From contig DAOLFG010000002.1 of the NCBI GenBank assembly GCA_035326425.1, positions 105,582-169,581 of the forward strand: DNA of 64,000 nt, in the 5' to 3' direction. Shown here one piece after another: positions 44,181-54,462 of the stretch. Every line of letters starts with the position of its first letter. Within the stretch, counting starts at the first letter, position 1. The DNA comes from CALKJU01 sp035326425 (GTDB taxonomy: Bacteria; Pseudomonadota; Alphaproteobacteria; Geminicoccales; Geminicoccaceae). Position numbers and translations under genes: made by a program. The notes beneath the pieces are model-generated. The model was not told the origin of the DNA and did no database searches. It worked only from the letters and a program-made list of their open reading frames with translations.

Positions 44181-45035
44181 ATGGCCACGCTGGCACTCGG
44201 CACGGGATGGCGGCGGCGGCCCGCCGTCATCCCGGGCTTCGGGGTGGCGATGGGAATCACCCTCGCCTATCTCGGCCTGATCGTGCTCGTCCCGCTGGCC
44301 GGGCTGTTCCTGCGCTCGGCCAGCCTGGGCTGGGCGGCCTTGTGGAATGTCGCCACCGACGGCCGCACGCTGGCGGCGCTGCGGCTCAGCTTCGGTGCCT
44401 CGCTGGCGGCGGGGCTGCTCAACGTCGTCATGGGCAGCCTGGTCGCCTGGGCGCTGGTCCGCTACCGCTTCCCCGGCAAGCGCGTCGTCGACGCCATGGT
44501 CGACCTGCCGTTCGCGCTGCCGACCGCCGTCGCCGGCATCGCGCTGACCTCGATCTACGCCCCCAACGGCTGGATCGGCCAGCATCTCGATCCGCTCGGC
44601 ATCAAGGTCGCCTTCACGCCGCTCGGCGTGATCGTGGCGCTGACCTTCGTCGGCCTGCCCTTCGTCGTCAGGACCGTCCAGCCGGTGCTGCAGGACCTCG
44701 AGAAGGACGTCGAGGAGGCCGCCGCCACCCTCGGCGCCAGCCGGCTGCAGACCATCTGCCGGGTGATCCTGCCGGCGATCGGGCCGGCCATGCTCACCGG
44801 CTTCGCGCTGGCCTTCGCCCGGGCGGTCGGCGAGTACGGCTCGGTGATCTTCATCGCCGGCAACCTGCCCTTCGTGTCGGAGATCGCACCCTTGCTGATC
44901 GTCATCCGGCTCGAGGAGTTCGACTATGCCGGCGCCACCGCCGTCGCCGCCATCATGCTGGTCCTTTCCTTCGTCATGCTGCTGGTGATCAACCTGCTCC
45001 AGACCTGGAGCCGGCGGCGCATGGCCCGCAGCTAG
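44181..45035 (+). CDS. cysT: Sulfate ABC transporter permease CysT
   Basis: A 284-residue inner-membrane permease with six helices. The EAA loop that docks onto CysA is EEAAATLGASRLQTICRVILP (about 175-195). The conserved FALPTAVAGIALTSIYAPNG segment identifies the CysT/CysU side. It imports sulfate together with CysW, CysA and the binding protein. The ATG at 44181 gives a short cytoplasmic N-terminus before helix one. cysW begins 9 bp later. Confidence 0.95.
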   Translation: MATLALGTGWRRRPAVIPGFGVAMGITLAYLGLIVLVPLAGLFLRSASLGWAALWNVATDGRTLAALRLSFGASLAAGLLNVVMGSLVAWALVRYRFPGKRVVDAMVDLPFALPTAVAGIALTSIYAPNGWIGQHLDPLGIKVAFTPLGVIVALTFVGLPFVVRTVQPVLQDLEKDVEEAAATLGASRLQTICRVILPAIGPAMLTGFALAFARAVGEYGSVIFIAGNLPFVSEIAPLLIVIRLEEFDYAGATAVAAIMLVLSFVMLLVINLLQTWSRRRMARS

Positions 45036-45044
45036 GAGACGCCG

Positions 45045-45908
45045 ATGGCCACCGCCCTGCGCGCCCTTCCCCGCATCGACGCCACCGGCGAGCGCCCCTG
45101 GACCCGCCGCCTCGTCATCGCCCTGGCCCTCGCCTGGCTCGGCCTGTTCCTGCTGCTGCCGCTGGCGACGGTGTTCGTCGAGGCCACCCGCCAGGGCCTC
45201 GGCGCCTTCGTCGAGGCCATCGTCGAGCCCGACGCGCTGGCCGCCATCCGCCTGACCCTGCTGGTGGCCGCCATCGCCGTGCCGCTGAACTGCGCCTTCG
45301 GCCTCGCCGCCTCCTGGGCGATCGCCAAGTTCGAGTTCAAGGGCAAGAGCCTGCTCACCACCTTCATCGACCTGCCGTTCTCGGTGAGCCCGGTGATCTC
45401 GGGCCTGATCTACGTGCTGCTGTTCGGCGCCCACAGCTGGATGGGGCCCTGGCTCAAGGCGCACGGCATCGAGATCGTGTTCGCCGTGCCCGGCATCGTG
45501 CTGGCGACGATCTTCGTCACCTTCCCGTTCGTCGCCCGCGAATTGATCCCGCTGATGCAGGAGCAGGGAACGGAGGACGAGGAAGCCGCATTGTCGCTCG
45601 GAGCCTCCGGCTGGCAGACCTTCTGGCGGGTGACGCTGCCCAACGTGAAGTGGGGCCTGCTCTATGGCGTCCTGCTCTGCAACGCCCGTGCGATGGGCGA
45701 GTTCGGTGCCGTGTCGGTGGTGTCGGGCCACATCCGGGGCCTGACCAACACCATGCCGCTGCATGTCGAGATTCTCTACAACGAGTACCAGTTCATGGCG
45801 TCGTTCGCCGTGGCGTCGCTGCTGGCGCTGCTCGCCATCGTGACGCTCGTGCTCAAGACCGGCCTCGAATGGCGCTTCGGCGCCGAGCTCGCCGCCAAGC
45901 ATCACTGA
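45045..45908 (+). CDS. cysW: Sulfate ABC transporter permease CysW
   Basis: A 287-residue permease pairing with CysT. Six helices; the EAA motif is EEAALSLGASGWQTFWRVTLP (about 184-204). The CysW-typical FSVSPVISGLIYVLLFG and ISG/TNTMPLHVEILYNEYQF segments are present. It lies between cysT and cysA with 9 and 12 bp gaps. The protein is the usual length. Confidence 0.95.
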   Translation: MATALRALPRIDATGERPWTRRLVIALALAWLGLFLLLPLATVFVEATRQGLGAFVEAIVEPDALAAIRLTLLVAAIAVPLNCAFGLAASWAIAKFEFKGKSLLTTFIDLPFSVSPVISGLIYVLLFGAHSWMGPWLKAHGIEIVFAVPGIVLATIFVTFPFVARELIPLMQEQGTEDEEAALSLGASGWQTFWRVTLPNVKWGLLYGVLLCNARAMGEFGAVSVVSGHIRGLTNTMPLHVEILYNEYQFMASFAVASLLALLAIVTLVLKTGLEWRFGAELAAKHH

Positions 45909-45920
45909 CGGAGAACACGT

Positions 45921-46994
<1,074 letters not shown>

Positions 46995-47066
46995 TCATTT
47001 ATTGCAACGCAGCATTCACAAGCGGAAGGATTCGGCCCATATTGCGTTCTTGACTGCAGGGATCGG

Positions 47067-47084
47067 CCGCCGCCCTGGCGGCGG
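47067..47084 (+). promoter_or_regulatory. GC-rich hairpin just upstream of the GST-fusion start
   Basis: CCGCCGCC (47067-47074), a 2-nt gap and GGCGGCGG (47077-47084), 11 bp before the ATG at 47096. It could hide the initiation region or end cysA transcription. There is no T-run and no clear Shine-Dalgarno sequence between the hairpin and the ATG. Confidence 0.35.
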
Positions 47085-47095
47085 ATCGTCCCTGT

Positions 47096-48667
47096 ATGGA
47101 CAATGGGGCGCAGAGCTTGGGCACCACGTTGGTGATCGGCACGCGCAGCCTGTGCGCGGCATCGTTTTCGGCATGGCTCGTGTTGCGGCGTGCCGGACAG
47201 CGTTGCGCCGAGGTGGTGGTGCCCCTGCGCCAGCGCGACACGGCGCGGCGGCTGCGCGACCTGTCGCCCACCGCCAGCGTGCCCTGCCTCGTCCTCGACG
47301 GCGTGCCCATTACCGGCCCCATGGGCATCGCCGACCATGCCGCCTGGCGCCTGCCCTCGCTCTGGCCCGATCCCGAGCAGCGCGAGCTGGCGCGGCGCAG
47401 CGCGCTCGCCGCCGCCCACGGCCTCGGCGAGCTCGCGGCCTTCCTGCCGATGGACATGGCGGCCCGCTTCGGCGAGCCGGGCCACCTCGTCCGGCCGGTG
47501 GCCGAAGGCCTGGAACGGCTCATCGGCATCTGGGACGAGTGCCGCGCCGCCGCCACCGCCAAGGGTCCCTTCCTGTTCGGCCGCTTCGGCGTCGTCGACG
47601 CCATGATGGCGCCCTGGGCGTCGCGCCTGCTCACCCACGGCATCCGGCTCGACCGGCGCCACGCCGCCTATGTCGAGGCGCTGCGCGCGCTGCCCGAATG
47701 GCGCGAGTGGGAATCCGGCCTCCGTGCCGAGCCGATCCGGCCGGAAGCCGTTGCGGCCGCCGTCGAGATCGCGCCCGACGAGCCCGCCGCCGCCGTCCGC
47801 TCGCCCGACCCGCCATCCGTGCCCCTCGCCGCGGCGACCGGCCTGGCCGAGCCGCCGCCGGCCGCCTGGGCCACCGCACCCGAATCCGGAGCCCCGGTCG
47901 AAACCGCCGTCGAGGTTCCGGCAGCACGGCAGCCGGAGCCGGTGGTGCTGCTGGAGCCGGCCGAGCCGGCGCCCGCGCCGCCCCCGGCAGCGGCGGCGAA
48001 GCCGATCCCGGTGCTGGGCCAGCTCCGGCCCATCCGCCGCCCCGGCCACCTTGCGGCACCGCCGGCCGTGCCGGCACCGGCGGCCCCGCCACGCCGCCGG
48101 CCGATCCGGCCGCCATCGACCGCCGCCGAGCCTCGCGGCGTCCCGGTTCCGCGCGCCCGTGCCGTGGTGGCGCTGGCGGCCGTCGCCGTCATCGGCACCG
48201 TCGCCGTGCTGGGCCTGCCGCGCGCCCTCGCCACCATCGAGCTCGCCATCCCCTATCTGCGCAACGCCGTGCAGCCGGCCGGCGACGCTCCCCGCGAGCC
48301 GATGCACCGCGCCGACGCCCTGCCCGCGGCACTGGTGGCGCCCGAGCCCACCGAGGCCGAGACCGTGCTGCATCCGCGTGTCGTCGTGCACTATTCGGGT
48401 ACCGAGGTCGAGGCGGCGCAGCGCCTGGCCCGGCATCTCGCCGAGAAGGGCTACGAGGTCGCCATCCGGCCGGTGAAAGTCCAGATCGCCCGTCCGAGCG
48501 TGCGCTACTATTTCGCCGACGACCGCGCCGCCACCGTCGAGCTCGCCGCCAGCGTCGAGCAGAGCCTGGACGGCCGCACCAATCCGCGCGTGCTCGACCT
48601 CAGCCACCACCGCAGCAAGCCGCGGCCCGGCACCCTCGAGGTCTGGATCGGCCCGGCCCGCAGCTGA
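47096..48667 (+). CDS. GST-like domain fused to a transmembrane segment and LytR_C-like domain
   Basis: A 523-residue protein with an unusual layout. Residues 10-215 resemble a glutathione S-transferase: a thioredoxin-like start (LVIGTRSLCAASFSAWLVLR), SVPCLVLDGVPITGPMGIADH and the helical half with GPFLFGRFGVVDAMMAPW. Then an Ala/Pro-rich linker (about 220-350), one transmembrane helix (about 356-374) and a LytR_C-like domain (about 427-520; VVVHYSGTEVEAAQRLARHL, RPSVRYYFADDRAA, PRPGTLEVWIG). If oriented in-out, the GST part is cytoplasmic and the C-domain periplasmic. Function is unknown. The single frame argues against assembly fusion. Confidence 0.78.
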   Translation: MDNGAQSLGTTLVIGTRSLCAASFSAWLVLRRAGQRCAEVVVPLRQRDTARRLRDLSPTASVPCLVLDGVPITGPMGIADHAAWRLPSLWPDPEQRELARRSALAAAHGLGELAAFLPMDMAARFGEPGHLVRPVAEGLERLIGIWDECRAAATAKGPFLFGRFGVVDAMMAPWASRLLTHGIRLDRRHAAYVEALRALPEWREWESGLRAEPIRPEAVAAAVEIAPDEPAAAVRSPDPPSVPLAAATGLAEPPPAAWATAPESGAPVETAVEVPAARQPEPVVLLEPAEPAPAPPPAAAAKPIPVLGQLRPIRRPGHLAAPPAVPAPAAPPRRRPIRPPSTAAEPRGVPVPRARAVVALAAVAVIGTVAVLGLPRALATIELAIPYLRNAVQPAGDAPREPMHRADALPAALVAPEPTEAETVLHPRVVVHYSGTEVEAAQRLARHLAEKGYEVAIRPVKVQIARPSVRYYFADDRAATVELAASVEQSLDGRTNPRVLDLSHHRSKPRPGTLEVWIGPARS

Positions 48668-48677
48668 GCCCGGCCGC

Positions 48678-49574
48678 TCAGCGCCTCGCCTCCTCCAGCT
48701 CCTCGATCGTCCTCGGCCAGTCCTTCCCCAACAGCCGCGACAGTCCGCGGTCGGCCAGGAGCCTGCCCTCGGTCTGGCAGCGCGGGCAGTAGTTGGCCTC
48801 GTTGCTGGCGTAGCGGATGCGCTGGATCGCCGTGCCGCAGTCCGGGCACGGCTCGCCGTAGCGGCCATGCGCCGCCATGCCCTTGCGGAACGCCGTCACC
48901 TTCTCGGGGAAAGCCTCGTCGGCCTCGGCGCACAGCCGCCCGACCCAGTCCCGCAGCACCACCTGCGTCGCCGCGTGCAGCCGCGCGATCTCGCCTTCGT
49001 CGAGTCTGGCCGTCAGCGCCAGCGGCGACAGCTTGGCGGCGTGCAGGATCTCGTCCGAATAGGCATTGCCGATGCCGGCCAGCAGGTGCGGATCGGTCAG
49101 CGCCCGCTTCAACGTGTGGTTGCCTCGCTGCAGTGCCGCTGCGAAGGCCTCGACCGTGCAGCCCAGCGGCTCGACCCCGCCAGGATCCAGCGCCGCCAGC
49201 CCCGCCTCTCCCTCGACCAGCCGCAGCGACGCCCGCTTCTTCGACCCGGCTTCGCTGAGCACGAGGCTGCCGTCGTCGAAATCGAGCGCCGCCAGCCCGT
49301 AGCGGCCGTCCAGCTTCGCCTCGGGTGATTTCCAATGCAGCCGTCCGGCGATCATCAGGTGGATCACCAGCCACAACGCCCCGTCGAGCCCGATGCAGAC
49401 CCGCTTGCCGAGCCGCCGCAGCTCCACGACATCCCGCCCCTCGGCGCTGCCGATCGGCGGCAGCGCCGTGCGCAGGATGAAGGGGCTGGCGCGTCGGATC
49501 CGCCGCAGCGTCCTCCCCTGGATGCGCCGCCGCAGCGCATGCAGATAGGCCTCGACGTCCGGCAGCTCGGGCAT
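48678..49574 (-). CDS. Fpg/Nei-family DNA glycosylase
   Basis: A 298-residue base-excision glycosylase. The catalytic N-terminus is PELPDVEAYLHALR (Pro2, Glu3). The helix-2-turn-helix region includes GIGNAYSDEIL, and the C-terminal zinc finger has C-x2-C-x16-C-x2-C (CPDCG to CPRCQ). Such enzymes remove oxidised purines or pyrimidines and nick the abasic site. The MPELPDVEAYL start differs from classical MutM (PELPEVET), so substrate range may differ. It lies 2 bp from the RND permease stop on the same strand. Confidence 0.88.
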   Translation of the reverse strand: MPELPDVEAYLHALRRRIQGRTLRRIRRASPFILRTALPPIGSAEGRDVVELRRLGKRVCIGLDGALWLVIHLMIAGRLHWKSPEAKLDGRYGLAALDFDDGSLVLSEAGSKKRASLRLVEGEAGLAALDPGGVEPLGCTVEAFAAALQRGNHTLKRALTDPHLLAGIGNAYSDEILHAAKLSPLALTARLDEGEIARLHAATQVVLRDWVGRLCAEADEAFPEKVTAFRKGMAAHGRYGEPCPDCGTAIQRIRYASNEANYCPRCQTEGRLLADRGLSRLLGKDWPRTIEELEEARR

Positions 49575-49576
49575 GC

Positions 49577-52500
49577 CTACTCCGCCGGCACCGCCCTGGC
49601 ACCCGCCGGCTCCTCGACCTCCGGCCGGTGCCGCCGCGCCATCAGCAGATAGGCGGTCGGCACCACGAACAGCGTGAACAGGGTGCCGAGACTCATGCCG
49701 CCGACGATCACCCAGCCGATCTGCACCCGGCTCTCCGCCCCCGCCCCCTCGGCCAGCGCCAGCGGCACCGCACCGAACACCATGGCACCGGTGGTCATCA
49801 GGATCGGCCGCAGCCGCAGCACCGCCGATTCGATGACAGCCTCCAGCTTGGAGCGGCCCTCGAGCTGGAGCTGGTTGGCGAACTCGACGATCAGGATGCC
49901 GTGCTTGGTGATCAGGCCCACCAGCGTGATCAGCCCGATCTGGCTGTAGACGTTGAGGGTGCCGTCGGTGAGCTTCAGCGCCGCCAGGGCACCCATCATC
50001 GACAAGGGCACCGTCAGGATGATGATGAACGGGTCGACGAAGCTCTCGAACTGCGCCGACAGCACCAGATAGATGAAGGCCAGCGCCAGCACGAAGGTGA
50101 CGTAGAGGCTGGCGGCCGAGCTCTTGAGCTCGCGCGCCTGCCCGGCATAGTCGGTGTTGGCCGAGGCCGGCAGGATCCGCGCCGCCGCGTCCTCGAGGAA
50201 GGACAGCGCGTCGCCCAGCGTGTAGCCCGGTGCTATGGTGGCGGTGATCTGCGCCGAGCGCAGCTTGTTGAAGTGGTTCAGCTCCTTGGGCGCCACCCGC
50301 TCGGTCACGGTGATCACCGCCGACAACGGGATCATCTGGCCGGCCTGGTTGCGCACATGGATGGCGGCGAGGTCGTCCGGGTTGCGCCGGTCGACATTGC
50401 CGACCTGGACGATCACCTCGTACTGCTTGCCGTTGCGCTTGAAGCGCGTGACCTCGCGGCCGCCCAGCATCGTCTCCAGCGTGCGGCCGACCTCGTCGAC
50501 CGACAGCCCGACATTGGCGACCTTGTCGCGGTCGAGGTCGATCTTCAGCTCGGGCTTGTTGAGCTTGAGGTCGGTGTCGACGTTCAGCATGCCGGGGAAG
50601 GTCCGAGCCTCGGCCAGCATGGCGTTCACCAGGCCCTGCAGCTCGTCGTAGGTGCCCGAGGTCTGGATGACGAACTGCACCGGCTTCTCGGTCGGGTTCT
50701 GGCCGAGCGAGGGCGGGTTGGAGGCGAAGGCCAGCAGCCCCGGCACGCCGAACATCCTGGGCCCCAGCTCGGCCACCACCTCCTGCTGGCTGCGCTGGCG
50801 CTCGGCATAGTCCTTCATGCGCATGAAGGAGATGTTCTGGTTGACCACCGGGAAGCCGGTGACGGTGAAGTACTGCGACATCTCCGGCACCGAGGCGTAG
50901 AGCTGCTCGATCCGGCTCACGAACGAGTCGGTGTAGTCGAGCGTCGCCCCTTCCGGCGCTATCCCGATGCCGATGATCGTGCCGCGGTCCTCGATCGGCG
51001 CCAGCTCGGAGCGCAGCTCGGTGAACAGCAGCGCCCCCGTGGCGGCGATCAGCAGATAGGCCACCACCACCACCGCCGGCAGCCGCAGCACCGCCACCAG
51101 CAGCCGGCGGTAGCCGTTGGTCATCTTGAGGAAGCACCACTCGACCATGCGGTAGGGCAGGCTGTGGCGCGGCTGGTGCTTCAGCAGCTTGGAGCACATC
51201 ATCGGCGACAGCGTCAGCGCCACGAAGCCCGACACCAGCACGGCACCGGCCAGCGCCAGCGCGAACTCGGTGAACAGCCGGCCCGTCCGCCCGGTCATGA
51301 AGCCGATCGGCGCATAGACGGCGACCAGGGTCATCGTCATCGCCAGCACGGCGAAGCCGATCTCCTTGCTGCCCTTGAGGGCTGCGGCCCTGGGTGCCAT
51401 GCCGTGCTCGACGTGGCGGTAGATGTTCTCGAGCATCACGATGGCATCGTCGACGACCAGGCCGATCGCCAGCACCATCGCCAGCAGGGTCAGCGTGTTG
51501 ATGCTGAAGCCGAAGGCGTACATCAGCGCCAGGCTGCCGATCAGCGACACCGGGATGGTGACGAGCGGGATGATCGTGGCGCGCAGCGAGCGCAGGAACA
51601 CGAAGATCACGATCACCACCAGCACGATCGCCTCGCCGATGGTGCGGAACACCGAATCGATCGAGGCCTCGATGAACTCGCCGCTGTCGTAGCCGATGTC
51701 GATCCGCATGCCGGGCGGCAGCTCGGCCCGCAGGCGCGGCAGCTCCTCGGCCAGTGCCGCCGAGATATCGAGCGGGTTGGCGACGGCCTGCTTGACGATG
51801 CCCATGGCCACGGCGTTCTGGCCCATGAAGCGGACGTTGACGCGCTCGTTCTCGGCCGCCAGCTCGACCCTGGCGACCTCGCCGAGCCTGACCGGGTAGC
51901 CCTCGGTCTCCTTGAGGATGATTCCGGCGAACTGCTCGGGCTCGCGCAGGTCGGTCTCGCTGACCACGGTGAACTCGCGGTCCACACTCTCGACCCGGCC
52001 GGCCGGGATCTCGATGTTCTGCTTTCTCAGCGCGTTCTCGACGTCCTGCGGCGTCAGCCCGAAGGCGGCGAGGCGCTGGGCGTCGAGCCAGATCCGCATG
52101 GCGTAGCGCCGCTCGCCAAAGATGCGCACGTCGGCGACACCCGGCAGGTTCTGCAGCCGGTCCTTGACGAAGCGGTCGGCATAGTCGGTGACGTCGAGCG
52201 GCGTGGCGCTGTCGGAGGAGAACGCCATGTAGATGATCGGCTGGGCGTCGGCCTCGACCTTGGCCACCACCGGCTCGTCGATCTCCTGCGGCAGCTGCCG
52301 GCGCACCCGGCTGACCCGGTCGCGCACGTCGTTGGCCGCGCCGTCGGGGTCGCGCGTGGTCTTGAAGCGCACGGTGATCTGGCTGCGCTCGGCCCGGCTG
52401 ATCGAGCTCATGTACTCGATGCCCTCGATGCCGGAGAGCGATTCCTCCAGCGTCTGGGTCACCTGGCTCTCGACGATGTTGGCCGAGGCACCCTTGAAGC

Positions 52501-52648
52501 TGGTCTCGACCGTGACCACCGGCTCGTCGATGTTGGGATATTCGCGCACCGGCAGCCGGTCCCAGGCGATGATGCCGAGCAGCACGATCACCAGCGACAT
52601 CACCGTCGCCAGCACCGGCCGGCGGATCGAGACTTCCGAGAGAACCAT
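49577..52648 (-). CDS. RND multidrug efflux transporter permease
   Basis: A 1023-residue HAE1-type RND pump (AcrB/MexB relatives): twelve membrane helices with two large periplasmic loops. It starts MVLSEVSIRRPVLATVMSLV. The proton-relay Asp pair is in GLVVDDAIVMLEN (about 400-412), and GLITKHGILIVEFANQ is in the second half. Together with the adaptor encoded 17 bp upstream it would pump hydrophobic drugs or metabolites across both membranes; no outer-membrane factor gene is adjacent. No local regulator gene was found. Confidence 0.93.
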   Translation of the reverse strand: MVLSEVSIRRPVLATVMSLVIVLLGIIAWDRLPVREYPNIDEPVVTVETSFKGASANIVESQVTQTLEESLSGIEGIEYMSSISRAERSQITVRFKTTRDPDGAANDVRDRVSRVRRQLPQEIDEPVVAKVEADAQPIIYMAFSSDSATPLDVTDYADRFVKDRLQNLPGVADVRIFGERRYAMRIWLDAQRLAAFGLTPQDVENALRKQNIEIPAGRVESVDREFTVVSETDLREPEQFAGIILKETEGYPVRLGEVARVELAAENERVNVRFMGQNAVAMGIVKQAVANPLDISAALAEELPRLRAELPPGMRIDIGYDSGEFIEASIDSVFRTIGEAIVLVVIVIFVFLRSLRATIIPLVTIPVSLIGSLALMYAFGFSINTLTLLAMVLAIGLVVDDAIVMLENIYRHVEHGMAPRAAALKGSKEIGFAVLAMTMTLVAVYAPIGFMTGRTGRLFTEFALALAGAVLVSGFVALTLSPMMCSKLLKHQPRHSLPYRMVEWCFLKMTNGYRRLLVAVLRLPAVVVVAYLLIAATGALLFTELRSELAPIEDRGTIIGIGIAPEGATLDYTDSFVSRIEQLYASVPEMSQYFTVTGFPVVNQNISFMRMKDYAERQRSQQEVVAELGPRMFGVPGLLAFASNPPSLGQNPTEKPVQFVIQTSGTYDELQGLVNAMLAEARTFPGMLNVDTDLKLNKPELKIDLDRDKVANVGLSVDEVGRTLETMLGGREVTRFKRNGKQYEVIVQVGNVDRRNPDDLAAIHVRNQAGQMIPLSAVITVTERVAPKELNHFNKLRSAQITATIAPGYTLGDALSFLEDAAARILPASANTDYAGQARELKSSAASLYVTFVLALAFIYLVLSAQFESFVDPFIIILTVPLSMMGALAALKLTDGTLNVYSQIGLITLVGLITKHGILIVEFANQLQLEGRSKLEAVIESAVLRLRPILMTTGAMVFGAVPLALAEGAGAESRVQIGWVIVGGMSLGTLFTLFVVPTAYLLMARRHRPEVEEPAGARAVPAE

Positions 52649-52665
52649 CGTCGTTCCCCCGGGGC

Positions 52666-53778
52666 TCAGGCGGAAGGCGGCGCTGTGGGCTGCACCGGCG
52701 CGCCGTCGCGCAGCTTGATCTGGCCGGCGGTGACCACGACGTCGCCGGCGGCGAGCCCGGCCACGATCTCGACCATGCCGTCGCGGCGGATGCCGGGCTC
52801 GACCCTGGTCAGCGCCGCCTTGCCGTCGACCACCTTGAACACGAACTGGGCCCCGCCCTGCGGCACCAGCGCCGCCTCCGGCACCTGCAGCGCGTCCGCC
52901 TTTTCGTTCAGCACCAGCTCGACGCGGGCGAACAGGCCCGGCCGCAGCACGCCCTCGGCATTGGGCAGCAGCGCGCGCAGCAGGATGCTGCGGCCGCTCT
53001 CGTCGATCAGCGGGTCGATGGCATAGACCTCGCCCCCGAAGCGCTGCTGGCCGAAGGCGTCGACCGCCACCTCGATCGCCTGGCCGTGACGGACCGCGGC
53101 GAGGAAATTCTCCGCCACCCGGAAATCGACCTTCAGCGGGTCGATCTGCTCGAGGTTGACGATGGCGTCGCCCGACTCGACGAAGTCGCCGACCGAGACC
53201 TTGCGCAGGCCGACGATGCCGTCGAACGGCGCGGTGAGCGTCAGCTTGCCCATCCGCGCCCGCGCCAGCGCCAGCGAGGCCTCGGCGGTGCGCATCTGGC
53301 CCAGCGCCTGGTCGAGGCTGGCCCGCGTGCCGCTGCCGCGCCGGCTCAGCTCGGACTGCCGCTCGTGGTCGGCCCTCGCCAGGTCGACCGCCGCCTGGGC
53401 CGAGGCGATCTCGGCCTCGCTGACCGCCCGGTCGAGCGCCAGCAGCACCCGGCCCTTCTCGACCGGCTGGCCCTCCTCGAAGCCGATCTCGACCACCCGG
53501 CCGTCGACCTCCGGCTTGATCACCACCGATTCGCCCGAGCGCAGCGTGCCCACGGCGGTCAGCCGCCGCTGGATCGGTCCCGCCTTCACCGCCACCGTCT
53601 CGACCGGCAGCGCGAAGCCGCCCCGCCCGCCCGCCGGTGCCGCCGGCCCGCCCTGCGCCACCGCCGGCTGCCAGGGCAGCCCGTAGAAATGCCAGTAGGC
53701 GCCCGCCGCCCCGGCCAGCATCAGCAGAATGACGACGAGCTGAACGAGGATTCGCAACGCGGCACCTTTCCCCCACAT
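52666..53778 (-). CDS. RND efflux periplasmic adaptor subunit
   Basis: A 370-residue membrane-fusion protein. An N-terminal anchor (about 10-30) is followed by lipoyl-like half-motifs (GTLRSGESVVIKPEVDGRVVE and APFDGIVGLRKVSVGDFVESG), a helical hairpin between them (about 115-175) and a C-terminal beta-barrel/MP region. It links the RND permease to an outer-membrane channel. It is the first gene of the two-gene efflux operon, divergent from the cupin gene (68 bp). Confidence 0.92.
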   Translation of the reverse strand: MWGKGAALRILVQLVVILLMLAGAAGAYWHFYGLPWQPAVAQGGPAAPAGGRGGFALPVETVAVKAGPIQRRLTAVGTLRSGESVVIKPEVDGRVVEIGFEEGQPVEKGRVLLALDRAVSEAEIASAQAAVDLARADHERQSELSRRGSGTRASLDQALGQMRTAEASLALARARMGKLTLTAPFDGIVGLRKVSVGDFVESGDAIVNLEQIDPLKVDFRVAENFLAAVRHGQAIEVAVDAFGQQRFGGEVYAIDPLIDESGRSILLRALLPNAEGVLRPGLFARVELVLNEKADALQVPEAALVPQGGAQFVFKVVDGKAALTRVEPGIRRDGMVEIVAGLAAGDVVVTAGQIKLRDGAPVQPTAPPSA

Positions 53779-53846
53779 TTGCTGCGCAGCATAGTGCAAC
53801 CCTCGACACGGCGCACCGGTCCGCAGCAGAGCAGGGAGAGCCGCCC

Positions 53847-54323
53847 ATGGCCGAGCACCACGACCACGCCGGCCCGATCGACTGGCGCGAGCACGGGGTG
53901 AAGGTGATCCCCGGCCACTCCCTCGACCCCAACACCGCCCAGACACCCGGCATGAATCGCGCCGCCGCCATCAACAGGGCGCGCGCCGGCGCCGAGAAGA
54001 TCTGGGCCGGCACCGTCACCATCCATGCCAACGCCAAGACCGGCGCCCATCACCACGGCGACCTCGAGAGCATCATCTACGTCGTCAAGGGCAAGGCACG
54101 CATGCGCTGGGGCGACCGTCTCGAATACACCGCCGAGGCCGGCCCGGGCGACTTCATCTACGTGCCGCCCTACGTGCCGCACCAGGAGATCAACGCCAGC
54201 CGCGACGAGACGCTCGAATGCGTGCTGGTCCGCTCCGGCCAGGAGCCGGTCGTGGTCAATCTCGACATCGAGCCGGTGGAGAAGCCCGAGGATGTGCCCT
54301 GGGTCGACCCGATCCACCGCTGA
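53847..54323 (+). CDS. Cupin-domain protein
   Basis: A 158-residue single-domain cupin. Motif 1 is TGAHHHGDLESIIYVVKGKARMRWG, about residues 65-90, with three His and one Glu positioned for metal; motif 2 is GPGDFIYVPPYVPHQEIN. It is likely a metal-binding sensor or small enzyme of unknown substrate. It is divergent from the efflux adaptor; no functional link is established. Confidence 0.85.
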   Translation: MAEHHDHAGPIDWREHGVKVIPGHSLDPNTAQTPGMNRAAAINRARAGAEKIWAGTVTIHANAKTGAHHHGDLESIIYVVKGKARMRWGDRLEYTAEAGPGDFIYVPPYVPHQEINASRDETLECVLVRSGQEPVVVNLDIEPVEKPEDVPWVDPIHR

Positions 54324-54462
54324 GCCGTCCGCCCGCCGCCGATCGGCCCCGTCCACTCGGGATCCACTTGTCTAACCTGCCCCGGCCCCGGTAACTCCGA
54401 TGTGATCGATCGTGATCGCCGCGTCATCTGGCGCGCCGATCCTGCCGCCATCGGGATCCGCC

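Noticed and set aside
54324..54462. yybP-ykoY manganese riboswitch before terC
   Set aside because: No match to the conserved aptamer loops; the spacer is short and GC-rich.
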